Assembly (NCBI GenBank): GCA_016124645.1
Contig: WGNE01000009.1
Location: 1-49,009, forward strand
DNA length: 49,009 nt
Direction of reading: 5' to 3'
Source: Alphaproteobacteria bacterium
GTDB lineage: Bacteria > Pseudomonadota > Alphaproteobacteria > Micavibrionales > UBA2020
Shown: positions 31,412 to 39,534 of the stretch, in pieces
How positions within the stretch are numbered: the first letter of the stretch is position 1
Layout of the letters: every line of letters starts with the position of its first letter
The notes under the pieces: generated by a model
Seen by the model: the letters and a program-made list of their open reading frames with translations, nothing else
Databases searched by the model: none
Told to the model about the DNA's origin: nothing
Made by a program: the position numbers and the translations under genes

Positions 31412-32501
31412 CGCTGAAAAATTCATCGCGCGGATCGCGGGCGTCGAGTGGGACGGCTGGGAGGAGATGAGCGTCTCGCGCTCCCTGCAGCAAGGCGCAG
31501 GCGTCTTTGACTTGAAGCTTGCCAGGAAGTCCGGCTCTATGACGCTGGACAGCGCCATCACGCCCGGCGCGGACGTCACCATCGAGATCGACGGGCAGCC
31601 CGTCCTGGTCGGCTGGCTCGATGCGCTGCGCACGACCTATGACGCGACCAGCAGCATGATTTTCGCCAGCGGGCGCGACAAGGTCGGCGACCTGGTCGAT
31701 TGCGCCGCGACCGTCGCCGTGGACTTCGATTTCCGGGGGCTCAAGCTGGATGCGATGGTGAAGAAGGTCGCCGCGCCCTTCGGCATTTCCGTCTCGGTCG
31801 ATGGCGACGTGGGCAAGGCTTTTACGATCCTCGCCATCCAGCCGGGCGAGAGAGCCTTCGCCTTCATCGAGCGCGCCTGTCGGTTCCGTCAGCTCCTGCC
31901 GGTCTCGGACGGCGTTGGCGGCCTTGTTCTGGTCAAGCCCGCCGGAGAGAAATCGCCCGGCCGCATCATCTATGGCCAGAACGTCCTTCGCGGTGACATC
32001 TCCTTCGACACGAAGGGGCTCTATAGCAAATACGAAGTGCTGGGGCAGACGGCACCGCTGGTCGCCGATACGGACGCCGACAACGATGCAGAGCTGCTCT
32101 CCACTCCTGCCGCCGCCGTCAGCGACAGCAACGTCAAACGCTACCGCCCGACGGTCATCGTTTCCGAGAACAACGCGGTCGCGCTGACGCTCAAGCAGCG
32201 GGCGGAGTGGGAAAAGAAGATCGCCCGCGCGCGGTCCGCGCCAGCGACCTATACCGTGCAGGGCTGGTATGCGAGCGAGGACCAGCTGTGGAAGGTCAAC
32301 ACGGTGGTGCATGTAACCGATGAGCGCGCGGGCCTCGACCGCGACATGCTCATCACCGACGTCAACTTCAGCCGCGACAAGGGAGGCACGACGACGCAGC
32401 TGGGAATGACCCTGCCTGAAGCCTTCGACATTCTTCCCTACCGCAATGATGCATCCACCGATCCGATATGGGCGCCGGACCCTGACGGAGGTGCAAAATG
32501 A
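31401..32501 (+). CDS. Baseplate hub protein (Mu P, gp44-like)
   Basis: A 366-aa protein with the late control D/gp27-like hub pattern: FIARIAGVEWDGWEEMSVSR, DVTIEIDGQPVLVGWLDAL, the conserved GRDKVGDLVDC (seen as SGRDKVGDLVDCA) and the C-terminal AGLDRDMLITDVNFSRD. The hub trimer carries the spike. It overlaps its neighbours by 11 and 4 bp. Confidence 0.9.
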   Translation: MPRNAEKFIARIAGVEWDGWEEMSVSRSLQQGAGVFDLKLARKSGSMTLDSAITPGADVTIEIDGQPVLVGWLDALRTTYDATSSMIFASGRDKVGDLVDCAATVAVDFDFRGLKLDAMVKKVAAPFGISVSVDGDVGKAFTILAIQPGERAFAFIERACRFRQLLPVSDGVGGLVLVKPAGEKSPGRIIYGQNVLRGDISFDTKGLYSKYEVLGQTAPLVADTDADNDAELLSTPAAAVSDSNVKRYRPTVIVSENNAVALTLKQRAEWEKKIARARSAPATYTVQGWYASEDQLWKVNTVVHVTDERAGLDRDMLITDVNFSRDKGGTTTQLGMTLPEAFDILPYRNDASTDPIWAPDPDGGAK

Positions 32502-33043
32502 TTAAGCTGATCAAGACAGTCACCGCGCCGCTGGCGGACCGGGTCAAGCTCATGATCGGCCGCGCTGTCCTGCGCGCGGTCGCGGATGCCGGGGCGCGCC
32601 AGTTCGTGCAGCTCACCGCGCTGAAGGGCGAGGATAAAGACGGCATCCAGCGCCTGCAGCACTTCGGCTTTAGCAGCAACCCGATGCCCGGCGCGGAGCT
32701 GCTGGTCGCCTGCCTCGGCGGCAACCGAGACCATATGGTCGTCGTCGCCGACGACGACCCGCGCTACCGCGTCCGCGACCTGCAGCCGGGCGAGACCTGC
32801 ATCTACGACGCCTTCGGCAATACCATTATTCTGAAGACCGGCAACGAGATCGAGATCAGCACCGCGACCCTGACCGTGGCGGCCGCCGAAAAGGTGCGCA
32901 TGGATACGCCCTTGCTTGAGGTCACCGGCGAGATTACCGACCGGGCCGATACCGGCGGCGTCTCGCTGCATAACATGCGCGTGGCATATGACGCCCACAC
33001 CCACCCGCCGTCCAGCGGCACAGATACGCCGATGGGGGGCTGA
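32498..33043 (+). CDS. Baseplate spike protein (Mu gp45-like)
   Basis: A 181-aa spike. An OB-fold domain (FVQLTALKGEDKDGIQRLQ ... NPMPGAELLVACLGG) is followed by a beta-helix (GNEIEISTATLTVAAAEKVRM). The tip motif HTHPPSSGTDTP carries the His-x-His pair that binds iron in Mu and P2 spikes. The tip pierces the outer membrane. Confidence 0.9.
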   Translation: MIKLIKTVTAPLADRVKLMIGRAVLRAVADAGARQFVQLTALKGEDKDGIQRLQHFGFSSNPMPGAELLVACLGGNRDHMVVVADDDPRYRVRDLQPGETCIYDAFGNTIILKTGNEIEISTATLTVAAAEKVRMDTPLLEVTGEITDRADTGGVSLHNMRVAYDAHTHPPSSGTDTPMGG

Positions 33044-33046
33044 CGC

Positions 33047-33517
33047 ATGATCAAGATCGGCTTTGATGAAAATGGCCTGCCCGACGTCGCGCTGACGTCC
33101 GGCGGCGCAATCGCGCAGGACGACACGCTGACGACGGCTATCATCGTCAGCCTGCTGACCGACCGCCGGGCGAACGCCGACGACGCGCTGCCGACGGCGC
33201 CCCGGCCGGGGCCGCTGCCGCCTGACCGGCGCGGCTGGTGCGGCGACGCGCTGGCGGAGATCGAAGGCGACCGCATCGGCTCCCGCCTCTGGCTGCTGGC
33301 CCGCGCCAAGCCGGTCGAGGAAACCCGGCTGCTCGCCATCGACTACGCCCAGGAGGCGATGGCCTGGATGATCGAGGACGGGCTGGCCACGCAGATCGAC
33401 GTCAGCGCCATCTGGGCCGCGCGCGGCTACCTGCTGCTGACCGTGGAGACGACCCTGCCAGACGGCAGCGCCTACAGCATGCAAGTATCAGTCAAAGGGG
33501 CTTCATATGTCATTTAA
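33047..33517 (+). CDS. Baseplate wedge protein (Mu gp46-like)
   Basis: A 156-aa gp46-family protein: IGFDENGLPDVALTSGGAI, DRRGWCGDALAEIEGDRIGS and LLARAKPVEETR. It resembles the T4 gp25/GPW wedge group and overlaps the J-like gene by 11 bp. Confidence 0.87.
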   Translation: MIKIGFDENGLPDVALTSGGAIAQDDTLTTAIIVSLLTDRRANADDALPTAPRPGPLPPDRRGWCGDALAEIEGDRIGSRLWLLARAKPVEETRLLAIDYAQEAMAWMIEDGLATQIDVSAIWAARGYLLLTVETTLPDGSAYSMQVSVKGASYVI

Positions 33518-34586
33518 CACGCCGTCACCCGCCGATATCCTGACGCGCCTGCAGGGCGAGATCGACATCGCCCTCGCGGGCGCGGACGCGCGCGTCCGGC
33601 GCTCGGTCGAGGCGGTGCTGGCCAAGATGCTGACAATGGCCGAATACGAGCTCTACCGCTATCTTTACTGGATCTCCCGCCAGATCCTCGTCGATCAGGC
33701 GGACGACGATATGCTGGACCGCCACGGCGACATCTGGGGCATCCCCCGCACGGCCGCGACGGCCGCGACCGGCCCGGTGCGATTAACCGGCACCAACGGC
33801 ACTGTCATCGCGGCCGGGACGGAGCTGCAGCGCACGGACGGGGTCGAGTACACGCTGGACGCCGACGTGACCATCGCGGCTGGCATCGGCGACGGCACCG
33901 TCACCGCCTCGGTCGCGGCGGCCGCCGGTGACGCGGATGAGGGCGTGAAGCTGACGATGATCAGCCCGGTCGCGGGGGCCAATGGCGACGTGACCGTGCA
34001 AGCGCCCGGCCTCTCCGGCGGCAACGACATCGAAAGCGACACGGACTACCGCACCCGCATCCTCGAGCGCATCCAGTCCCCGCCTTCCGGCGGGTCGAAG
34101 ACCGACTATGTGGAATGGGCCAAGGAAGTCAGCGGCGTGACGCGCGTCTGGGTTTACCCCCTTCAGCTGGGCGACGGCACGGTCGAGATCATGTTCGTGA
34201 TGGACAACAAGACGGACACCATCATACCGACGGCCGAAGAAGTCGCGGCGGTGCAGGACTATATCGACGGCGACGCCGTGCGCCCGGTGACGGCCGACGT
34301 GACCGTGGCCGCGCCGACGGCCGTGCCGGTGGATCTGACCATCAACCTCAACCCCAACACCGTCGCGGTGCAGACGGCCGTCACAGCCGAGCTGACGGAT
34401 TTTTTCAAGCGCGAGAGCGAGCCGGGCGGCACGCTTTACCTGTCGCGCATCAACGAGGCGATCTCGGCGGCCGCCGGTGAATTCGACCATGCCATCGCAC
34501 TGCTGGACGGCGCGGCGGCCGCCGACGTCGCCCGCAGCTTCGGCGAGCTTTCGACCCTGGGCGACATTACATGGGGCGATCTGTAA
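33507..34586 (+). CDS. Baseplate J-like protein (Mu gp47)
   Basis: A 359-aa baseplate J-family protein: YWISRQILVDQADDDMLDRHG, TAATGPVRLTGTNGTVIAAG, the SGGNDIESDTDYRTRILERI block and WVYPLQLGDGTVEIMFV. It builds the wedge arms of the baseplate. The next gene begins on its stop codon. Confidence 0.92.
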   Translation: MSFNTPSPADILTRLQGEIDIALAGADARVRRSVEAVLAKMLTMAEYELYRYLYWISRQILVDQADDDMLDRHGDIWGIPRTAATAATGPVRLTGTNGTVIAAGTELQRTDGVEYTLDADVTIAAGIGDGTVTASVAAAAGDADEGVKLTMISPVAGANGDVTVQAPGLSGGNDIESDTDYRTRILERIQSPPSGGSKTDYVEWAKEVSGVTRVWVYPLQLGDGTVEIMFVMDNKTDTIIPTAEEVAAVQDYIDGDAVRPVTADVTVAAPTAVPVDLTINLNPNTVAVQTAVTAELTDFFKRESEPGGTLYLSRINEAISAAAGEFDHAIALLDGAAAADVARSFGELSTLGDITWGDL

Positions 34587-35182
34587 TGGATAAAAAAACC
34601 GCCTATACGGCCATGCTCCAGCGCCTGATGCCGCGCGGCGCGGCATGGACGCGCGAGCCGGACGCGGCGCTGACGAAGATCCTGGCCATCATGGCCGCGC
34701 CGCTGGCGCGGGTGGACGACCGCGCTGCCGACCTGCTCAATGAAGCGGACCCGCGCACCACGCTGGAGCTGCTGGACGACTGGGAAGAGACGGCCGGACT
34801 GCCCGATACATGCTCCAACATCGCCACGACACTGCAAGAGAGGCACGCGGCGCTACTGGATAAGGTCACCCGCAAGGGCGGGCAGGACAAAGCCTTCTTC
34901 ATCGCCCTCGCCGACCGCCTCGGTTACGAGATCGAGATCGAGGAATACAAGCCCTTCATCTGCGGGGCGAGCCGCTGCGGCGACGGCCTGAACGGCGGGC
35001 CGGAGATCCGTTACGTCTGGCGCGCCCACGTCCTTCATGCGCGCATCACCTATTTCCGCACCGGCGGATCGTCCTGCGGCGACAAGCTCGGCTCCATCCA
35101 GCGCGCGAGCGACCTCGAGTGCCTGTTCAACCAATTGAAACCTGCGCATACGCATTTGTATGTCTCTTACGAAGGAGTTTAA
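34586..35182 (+). CDS. Mu gp48-like tail protein (DUF2313/YmfQ)
   Basis: A 198-aa protein with the DUF2313 start YTAMLQRLMPRGAAWTREPDA, followed by LLDDWEETAGLPD, the Cys-containing FICGASRCGDGL and the C-terminal LKPAHTHLYVSY. It joins baseplate and fibre in Mu. ATG 34586 overlaps the J-like stop (TAATG). Confidence 0.9.
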   Translation: MDKKTAYTAMLQRLMPRGAAWTREPDAALTKILAIMAAPLARVDDRAADLLNEADPRTTLELLDDWEETAGLPDTCSNIATTLQERHAALLDKVTRKGGQDKAFFIALADRLGYEIEIEEYKPFICGASRCGDGLNGGPEIRYVWRAHVLHARITYFRTGGSSCGDKLGSIQRASDLECLFNQLKPAHTHLYVSYEGV

Positions 35183-35185
35183 ACC

Positions 35186-36433
35186 ATGAAGTACAATCCA
35201 CCCGTCGGCGGCGGCGCGAGCGATCCTTACATCGACGTCGATCCGGCGACCGGCACCGAAGGATCGCCGGTCCCGGCCGCCGCCATCGAAGCGCCGCAGC
35301 GCGAGATCGTCAACGTCATCACCTCGGCGGGACTGACGCCTGATGATGCCGACAATACGCAGCTCTACCAGGCCATCGTCGCGCTCGCCAGCGCCGGTGC
35401 AAGCATCGTCTGGGGCGGCACGGCGGGCGGCACCGGCGACGCGCTGACCATCACCCCCGCCACCGCCATCAGCGCCTATTCGGCTGGCATGCAGGTGGAC
35501 GTCATCATCGCGGCCGTCAACACGGTCGGCAACCCGACCGCGAACGTCTCGGGCGTCGGGAATGAGACCATCAAGAAGAGCAACGGCAAGGAGCTGGTCG
35601 CCCTCGCGCCCGGCGACCTCGTCGCGGGAACCGTCGCCAGCCTGAAATACGACGGCACTTATTTCGAGCTGATGAACCTGCGGCCCTATGCGCATGGGGC
35701 GGACGTCGCCAGCGCGGCCACGCTCGACCTTTCGGCTGTCGCGGGCGACTACGTCGTCGTCACTGGCACGACGGGCATCACGGCCGTCACGCTGGCCGAG
35801 GGCGAGGAGATCACCATCAAGTTCGCCTCCGGCCTGACCATCACCAACGGCGCGAACCTTATTTGCTTGACCGGATCTGATATCGCGACCGCCGCAGGCG
35901 ACATTGCCGTGTTCCGCGGCGAAGCGGCGGGTGTGGTGCGGATGGTCGATTATAGCCGGGCGAGCGGCCTGCCGATCACAGGAACGGCGTTGATCGGATA
36001 CGACTCCGTGACCAGCACAGCATTTGCGGCATTGACGGCGACCACGCCGCTTGACGACACGAAGCCGCAAATCACGGAAGGCACGCAGATATTGTCCAAG
36101 CCATATGCCTGCAAATCCACCACTAGCAAGCTTGTCATTCGCGTCAGCGGAAATGCCGTCAATTCCACCGGTAGCTCGGAGATGATTACTGCACTTCATG
36201 ACGGGTCAGCAGATGCGCTTGCCGCGATAGTAACCTCGAATGGTGATACAACGAAGCCCTGCGCCGTTTCTCTCACGCATGAAGTCATAGTCGGTTCCAA
36301 GGCATCCAAGACATACAGTGTGCGTGGCGGTCCCGCCAGCGGAAGCATGAATATCAACGGCCAAAGCTCTGAAAAGCTCGGCGGCGCGCAGAAGTGGGTC
36401 ATGACTTTTGAAGAATATGAAGTAGGAGCATAA
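35186..36433 (+). CDS. Tail fibre protein
   Basis: A 415-aa protein. The N-terminal part (YNPPVGGGASDPYIDVDPAT, VNVITSAGLTPDDADNTQLYQAI) is a typical attachment domain of Mu-like fibres. The middle is made of beta repeats rich in Gly, Ala and Thr. From about residue 265 (near 35980) the base composition falls in GC and the sequence changes character, as expected for a receptor-binding tip exchanged between phages. GAAGGAG precedes the ATG. Confidence 0.82.
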   Translation: MKYNPPVGGGASDPYIDVDPATGTEGSPVPAAAIEAPQREIVNVITSAGLTPDDADNTQLYQAIVALASAGASIVWGGTAGGTGDALTITPATAISAYSAGMQVDVIIAAVNTVGNPTANVSGVGNETIKKSNGKELVALAPGDLVAGTVASLKYDGTYFELMNLRPYAHGADVASAATLDLSAVAGDYVVVTGTTGITAVTLAEGEEITIKFASGLTITNGANLICLTGSDIATAAGDIAVFRGEAAGVVRMVDYSRASGLPITGTALIGYDSVTSTAFAALTATTPLDDTKPQITEGTQILSKPYACKSTTSKLVIRVSGNAVNSTGSSEMITALHDGSADALAAIVTSNGDTTKPCAVSLTHEVIVGSKASKTYSVRGGPASGSMNINGQSSEKLGGAQKWVMTFEEYEVGA

Positions 36434-36435
36434 AC

Positions 36436-36807
36436 ATGAAAATTGAAGAGATGACGATTACCGGGGTTGAGGCGCAGAGCGACGAAACCGCGATTTATTT
36501 CACTGAAGAGCGGGGAGCCGTCCTCCTCAGCAAAAAAGAAAGCCCCGAAGATTGGCAGTATCTTGTCGATAACAAATTCGACATGACCGTCACCCACGCC
36601 TTCTTGCAAATGAAAGCCGCTGCCGAAAGGATCGCCACAGCTCATGCGGGACTGGTGTCATCAGATACGACGTTCAACCGCTGCGGAAAGGCGGGTGTCG
36701 CATGGCCGGATGCGTGGAAAGACTACGTCATCGCGCTGCGCGCCTTCCTGGAAACGGATGGCACCGGCGATCTGCCGACCAAGCCCGACTACCCGGAGGG
36801 GACTTAA
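36436..36807 (+). CDS. Tail fibre assembly-like protein
   Basis: A 123-aa protein whose C-terminal part AWPDAWKDYVIALRAFLET and DLPTKPDYPEGT is that of tail fibre assembly chaperones. Its GC content is below that of the structural genes, like the fibre tip beside it, and the two probably move together. GTAGGAG precedes the ATG. Confidence 0.7.
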   Translation: MKIEEMTITGVEAQSDETAIYFTEERGAVLLSKKESPEDWQYLVDNKFDMTVTHAFLQMKAAAERIATAHAGLVSSDTTFNRCGKAGVAWPDAWKDYVIALRAFLETDGTGDLPTKPDYPEGT

Positions 36808-36843
36808 GGATATGGGGGTTTCGCAGTGCGACATGCCAACCGC

Positions 36844-36963
36844 AGCCCCCACCACTATCCCGCCGCAAGGCGGGGCTTGGGTGCATCAACACCCGAACCG
36901 CGAGCGCGAACTCGCATTGACCGAACCGGCCGGACACGGCCAATCCGCCTTCCCTGACAGGGA
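36844..36963 (+). ncRNA. Candidate structured RNA leader of the methylase gene
   Basis: Five hairpins stand in a row: CCCGCC-GCAA-GGCGGG (36859-36874, a GNRA loop), TTGGGTG/CACCCGA (36877-36896), GCGAG/CTCGC (36900-36915), GGCCG-GACA-CGGCC (36928-36941) and TCCCT-GAC-AGGGA (36951-36963). AGCCCC (36844) can also pair with GGGGCT (36872) and compete with the first. Together they fill the gap between fibre assembly and methylase genes. The frame of the methylase stays open through the region, so an N-terminal extension from ATG 36812 is the other reading. Confidence 0.5.
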
Positions 36964-36991
36964 GTCGGGTTATATACGAGGACTTAAGACC

Positions 36992-37801
36992 ATGTCAATG
37001 CAGCCAGTAAAACCCACCAAGCCGGTCGCCGCCTATATCGGCGGCAAGCGGGCGCTCGCCAAGACCATCATCCGCCAGATCGACACCGTGCCGCACGAGG
37101 CCTATGCCGAGCCCTTCGTGGGCATGGGCGGCATCTTCCTGCGCCGCGCCAGCCGCCCGAAGACGGAGGTGATCAATGACGCAAAATATGACGTCGCTAA
37201 CCTGTTCCGCGTTCTCCAGCGCCACTATCAGGCCTTCATCGACCACCTGAAATGGAAGGTCACCAGCCGGGCCGAATTCAATCGGCTGACGGATACCGCG
37301 CCGGAGACGCTGACCGACCTCGAAAGGGCGGCGCGGTTCCTGTACCTGCAGCGCGTCGCCTTCGGCGGCAATCCCTCCGGCAAGAATTTCGGCGTCGATG
37401 CGCATGGCGGCGGGCGGTTCAATCTCACCCGGCTGGAGCCGATGCTGGAAGAGGTTTACGAGCGGCTGGCGGGTGTCGTCATCGAGTGCCTTGATTATAA
37501 AGAGTTCATCGAGCGGTACGACCACAAGGGCGTCCTGTTTTATCTCGACCCGCCTTATTGGGGCAGCGAGGGGGACTACGGAAAGGGCCTTTTCAGCCGC
37601 GACGAATTCGCGCAGATGGCGGTGATTTTAAACGGCATTAAAGGGCGCTTTATTCTCTCGCTCAACGACTGCGCGGAGGTGCGCAAAACCTTCGCCGGTT
37701 TCCATCTGCTGCCCGTCAAAACCGTCTATACGATCTCCGGCCATGCCCAGCCCAAAAAGGTCGGCGAGCTGCTGATCTCCAACGTCAAGCTGAAAGGATA
37801 A
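36992..37801 (+). CDS. DNA adenine methyltransferase, D12 (Dam) class
   Basis: A 269-aa N6-adenine methylase. The AdoMet motif FVGMGGIF follows YIGGKRALAKTIIRQI, and the catalytic motif IV is DPPY in FYLDPPYWG near residue 188. D12-class enzymes often methylate GATC, but the target here is not shown. It lies at the right prophage end, where Mu carries com and mom, and may protect phage DNA from restriction. Start 36992 has GAGGA upstream. Confidence 0.88.
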   Translation: MSMQPVKPTKPVAAYIGGKRALAKTIIRQIDTVPHEAYAEPFVGMGGIFLRRASRPKTEVINDAKYDVANLFRVLQRHYQAFIDHLKWKVTSRAEFNRLTDTAPETLTDLERAARFLYLQRVAFGGNPSGKNFGVDAHGGGRFNLTRLEPMLEEVYERLAGVVIECLDYKEFIERYDHKGVLFYLDPPYWGSEGDYGKGLFSRDEFAQMAVILNGIKGRFILSLNDCAEVRKTFAGFHLLPVKTVYTISGHAQPKKVGELLISNVKLKG

Positions 37802-37806
37802 GGCCA

Positions 37807-38103
37807 ATGAAGGTGCTGACGCTGAAAGATGACAGGGGGCAAATGTGGCGCGATTTTGCCGTCATCATCGAAGAAGGCGGTCAGTGGTCTGAAGGTTACT
37901 ATCGCCGCCAGGCGGAAAAGAAGCTTTTTTCCGACTTTGCCGAAGAGTGGTTTGGCCGTCGCTTCCCTCACAAAAGTGACGGCTTCGCCCAAGAGGTCGG
38001 AAAAACGCTGCTTTTAAATGGCTGGTCCATCTATGAGCTTGAAGTGCGGCCCTGCAATAAAAACGGCGGCGAAGAAACAGAGAAAAAAGGAGGTGCGTCT
38101 TGA
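37807..38103 (+). CDS. Small protein of unknown function in the methylase module
   Basis: A 98-aa protein with an N-terminal strand part (VLTLKDDRGQMWRDFAVII) and an aromatic-rich helical middle (YYRRQAEKKLFSDFAEEWFG). No family is recognised. It lies between the methylase and the DGQHR gene and overlaps the latter by 4 bp, so the three are one unit. Confidence 0.6.
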   Translation: MKVLTLKDDRGQMWRDFAVIIEEGGQWSEGYYRRQAEKKLFSDFAEEWFGRRFPHKSDGFAQEVGKTLLLNGWSIYELEVRPCNKNGGEETEKKGGAS

Positions 38104-38921
38104 CGTCGGATTTAAGCCCCTATCCCGAGCTGCTTTGGATCGACCTGCCGCTGCTGCAGATCGACAAGACCTATCAGCGCTCCGTCGAGGGCAAGGCCAG
38201 CCAGAAGCTCATCAACGCCGTCGCGGCCGGGTTCGACTGGGCGCTCTTCACCCCGCCGACGATCTGCGCCATCGAGGATGGGAAATTCAACGTGATTGAC
38301 GGCCAGCACCGCGTCCTGGCGGCGCGCAAGCGTGGCGGCATTCCGAAGCTGCCCTGCTACAAGATCGACGCCGTCAGCACCCAGCAGCAGGCGGCGCATT
38401 TTACCGCGCTCAACCAGAACAGAGTGCGGATGCACACCGTGGATATGTATCATGCCCGTCTGGCGGCCGGAGAGAGCCTTGCGCGGAAGGTCGAGTCGGC
38501 CTGTCAGGCGGCGGGCGTCAGGATCTGTAAAGCGCCCTTCCAGACCGCCCAGATGCCGCCCGGCATGACGCAGGCCGTCGGCACCCTTGAAAGGGCGCTT
38601 CAAAAGCACCCCAGAGATGCCGTAATTCGGTCCCTGAAGGTGCTGAAAGAAGCCCACCCGGAGACCACAGGCCAGCTGCGCAGCCGGATGCTCGAGGCGA
38701 TGATCCGGCTCTACGCCGTCAACTTCAAGGACGGCCGCGACCTTGACGACCAGAAGCTTGCGGCCGTGGTGGGGGCAAACGACGCCTACGACCTCGAAAT
38801 GGGGGCCAGAATTCAGCATGAAACCTATGGCGGCGACACGGCGGCCGGGATCATAGATGCGCTGGCCGAAGCCTATAACGAGGACCAGCCTGCCGAGGGG
38901 CAGATTTTGGGACAGATTTAA
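38100..38921 (+). CDS. ParB/DGQHR-type protein
   Basis: A 273-aa protein. The N-terminal domain has the ParB-like pattern WIDLPLLQIDKTYQRSV and VIDGQHRVLAARKRGG, with the DGQHR motif near residue 66. The C-terminal half is helical and ends acidic. ParB/Srx-fold domains can be CTP-binding, nuclease or regulatory; DndB of DNA phosphorothioation systems also has DGQHR. The start is TTG, compensated by a very strong AAGGAGGTG 5 bp upstream. The pairing with a methylase suggests a role in DNA modification or its control. Confidence 0.75.
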   Translation: MTSDLSPYPELLWIDLPLLQIDKTYQRSVEGKASQKLINAVAAGFDWALFTPPTICAIEDGKFNVIDGQHRVLAARKRGGIPKLPCYKIDAVSTQQQAAHFTALNQNRVRMHTVDMYHARLAAGESLARKVESACQAAGVRICKAPFQTAQMPPGMTQAVGTLERALQKHPRDAVIRSLKVLKEAHPETTGQLRSRMLEAMIRLYAVNFKDGRDLDDQKLAAVVGANDAYDLEMGARIQHETYGGDTAAGIIDALAEAYNEDQPAEGQILGQI

Positions 38922-38941
38922 GGGGCTTTAAACCCCCTTAA
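38918..38941 (+). terminator. Hairpin at the end of the last phage gene
   Basis: TTAAGGGG and CCCCTTAA form a perfect 8-bp stem around CTTTAAAC; the left arm includes the stop codon. No T run follows, so it may act as a weak or rho-aided end. Confidence 0.5.
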
Positions 38942-38975
38942 ACAGGGTTATTGAACAGGTGAAAAGAAACTTAAA

Positions 38976-39014
38976 ATAGAGCCCGGCGCGGCTTGCCGAG
39001 CCGCTACGCTCTAT
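38976..39014. other. Two-tier stem structure next to the right prophage end
   Basis: An outer stem ATAGAGC/GCTCTAT (7 bp) encloses an inner stem GCGGCT/AGCCGC (6 bp) with loop TTGCCG-like TGCCG. It lies between the last gene and the right transposase sites, has no T run and encodes nothing. It could be a DNA cruciform, a small RNA or a terminator for transcripts leaving the phage. Confidence 0.5.
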
Positions 39015-39036
39015 CCATAATAGAGGCGCTGGGCAG

Positions 39037-39085
39037 ATTACTAAAACCAAGAGACGTTATTACTAAAACCATGCGACGCGCTACA
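39037..39085 (-). repeat. Prophage right terminus: two abutting 22-bp transposase-site-like units
   Basis: ATTACTAAAACCA starts at 39037 and again at 39059, exactly 22 bp apart; each copy continues with n-G-n-GACG. Mu R1 and R2 are also 22-bp sites placed end to end. The last bases CGCTACA end in CA, and the reverse complement aligns with the left terminus over 27 positions (18 identical). Confidence 0.85.
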
Positions 39086-39090
39086 CGTTT
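39086..39090. repeat. Right 5-bp target-site duplication (CGTTT)
   Basis: It is identical to 3114-3118. Removing the prophage and one copy would join the DsbA-like terminator region to the leader of the CpdR-like gene. Confidence 0.9.
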
Positions 39091-39534
39091 CAGGCCGTTA
39101 CCCCCCTCGCGCGCCGCGTTAACGAATGGCCCTTTGCGGGCGCATGGCGTTAACTTTTGATTCCCCGCTTTTTCGCGTGAATCACCGCAACCAAAAAAGC
39201 TTTTTAAATCAAATATATACCACAAAAATGACGGCGCGCGGCATGACTTTCCTCCACGCAGAAACCCGAAAAACGCCCCGGAAAACCCCCTCTGCGTTAA
39301 GAAACGATAAAGATTTTTAACCGGTTTACCCGCTTCCCAAGTCATTGAAAATTATAGAATTGAAGCGCATTTGGGTAATTTTATTACACAATAATTTAAC
39401 TTTTTGTTTATAAATGCCCTTGACCGTATTTCTGGAAAATGTTTTACTATTAACATAAGACGTGACGCACCGAGGGTTTCAGAACAAAGGCGTTACCGTC
39501 CGGTTACAAAATAGAGTGTGGGGAGTATCTCAAA
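39091..39534 (+). promoter_or_regulatory. Host intergenic region with promoter of the CpdR-like gene
   Basis: No gene is seen in this AT-rich stretch. TTGACC at 39420 with TTTACT at 39443 (17 bp) or TACTAT at 39445 (19 bp) is the best promoter candidate. The leader of about 80 bp ends in GGGGAG, nine bases before the ATG. The AT-rich DNA just before it may have been a favoured Mu target, but that is inference. Confidence 0.45.

Larger units (their letters stand above)
3119..39085 (+). mobile_element. Complete Mu-like transposable prophage, 35,967 bp
   Basis: The element carries repressor, Ner-like regulator, MuA, MuB, GemA, Mor-type activator, lysis genes, Mu-type head genes (gp27-30, I, T), a contractile tail (sheath, tube, tape measure), gp43-48 baseplate genes and a fibre, in Mu order. 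Its ends are imperfect inverted repeats starting TGT, and a 5-bp direct repeat CGTTT flanks it. The length matches the Mu family. I see no broken essential gene, so it may be inducible. There is no site-specific integrase, and the tRNA-Val nearby is not used as an attachment site. Confidence 0.95.

Noticed and set aside
32312-32319. TGTAACC in the baseplate hub gene
   Set aside because: Only a half site; no GGTTACA partner follows.
39492-39508. GTTACCGTCCGGTTACA before the CpdR-like gene, resembling the Mor dyad
   Set aside because: The left arm is not TGTAACC, the spacing differs and it lies in host DNA outside the prophage.
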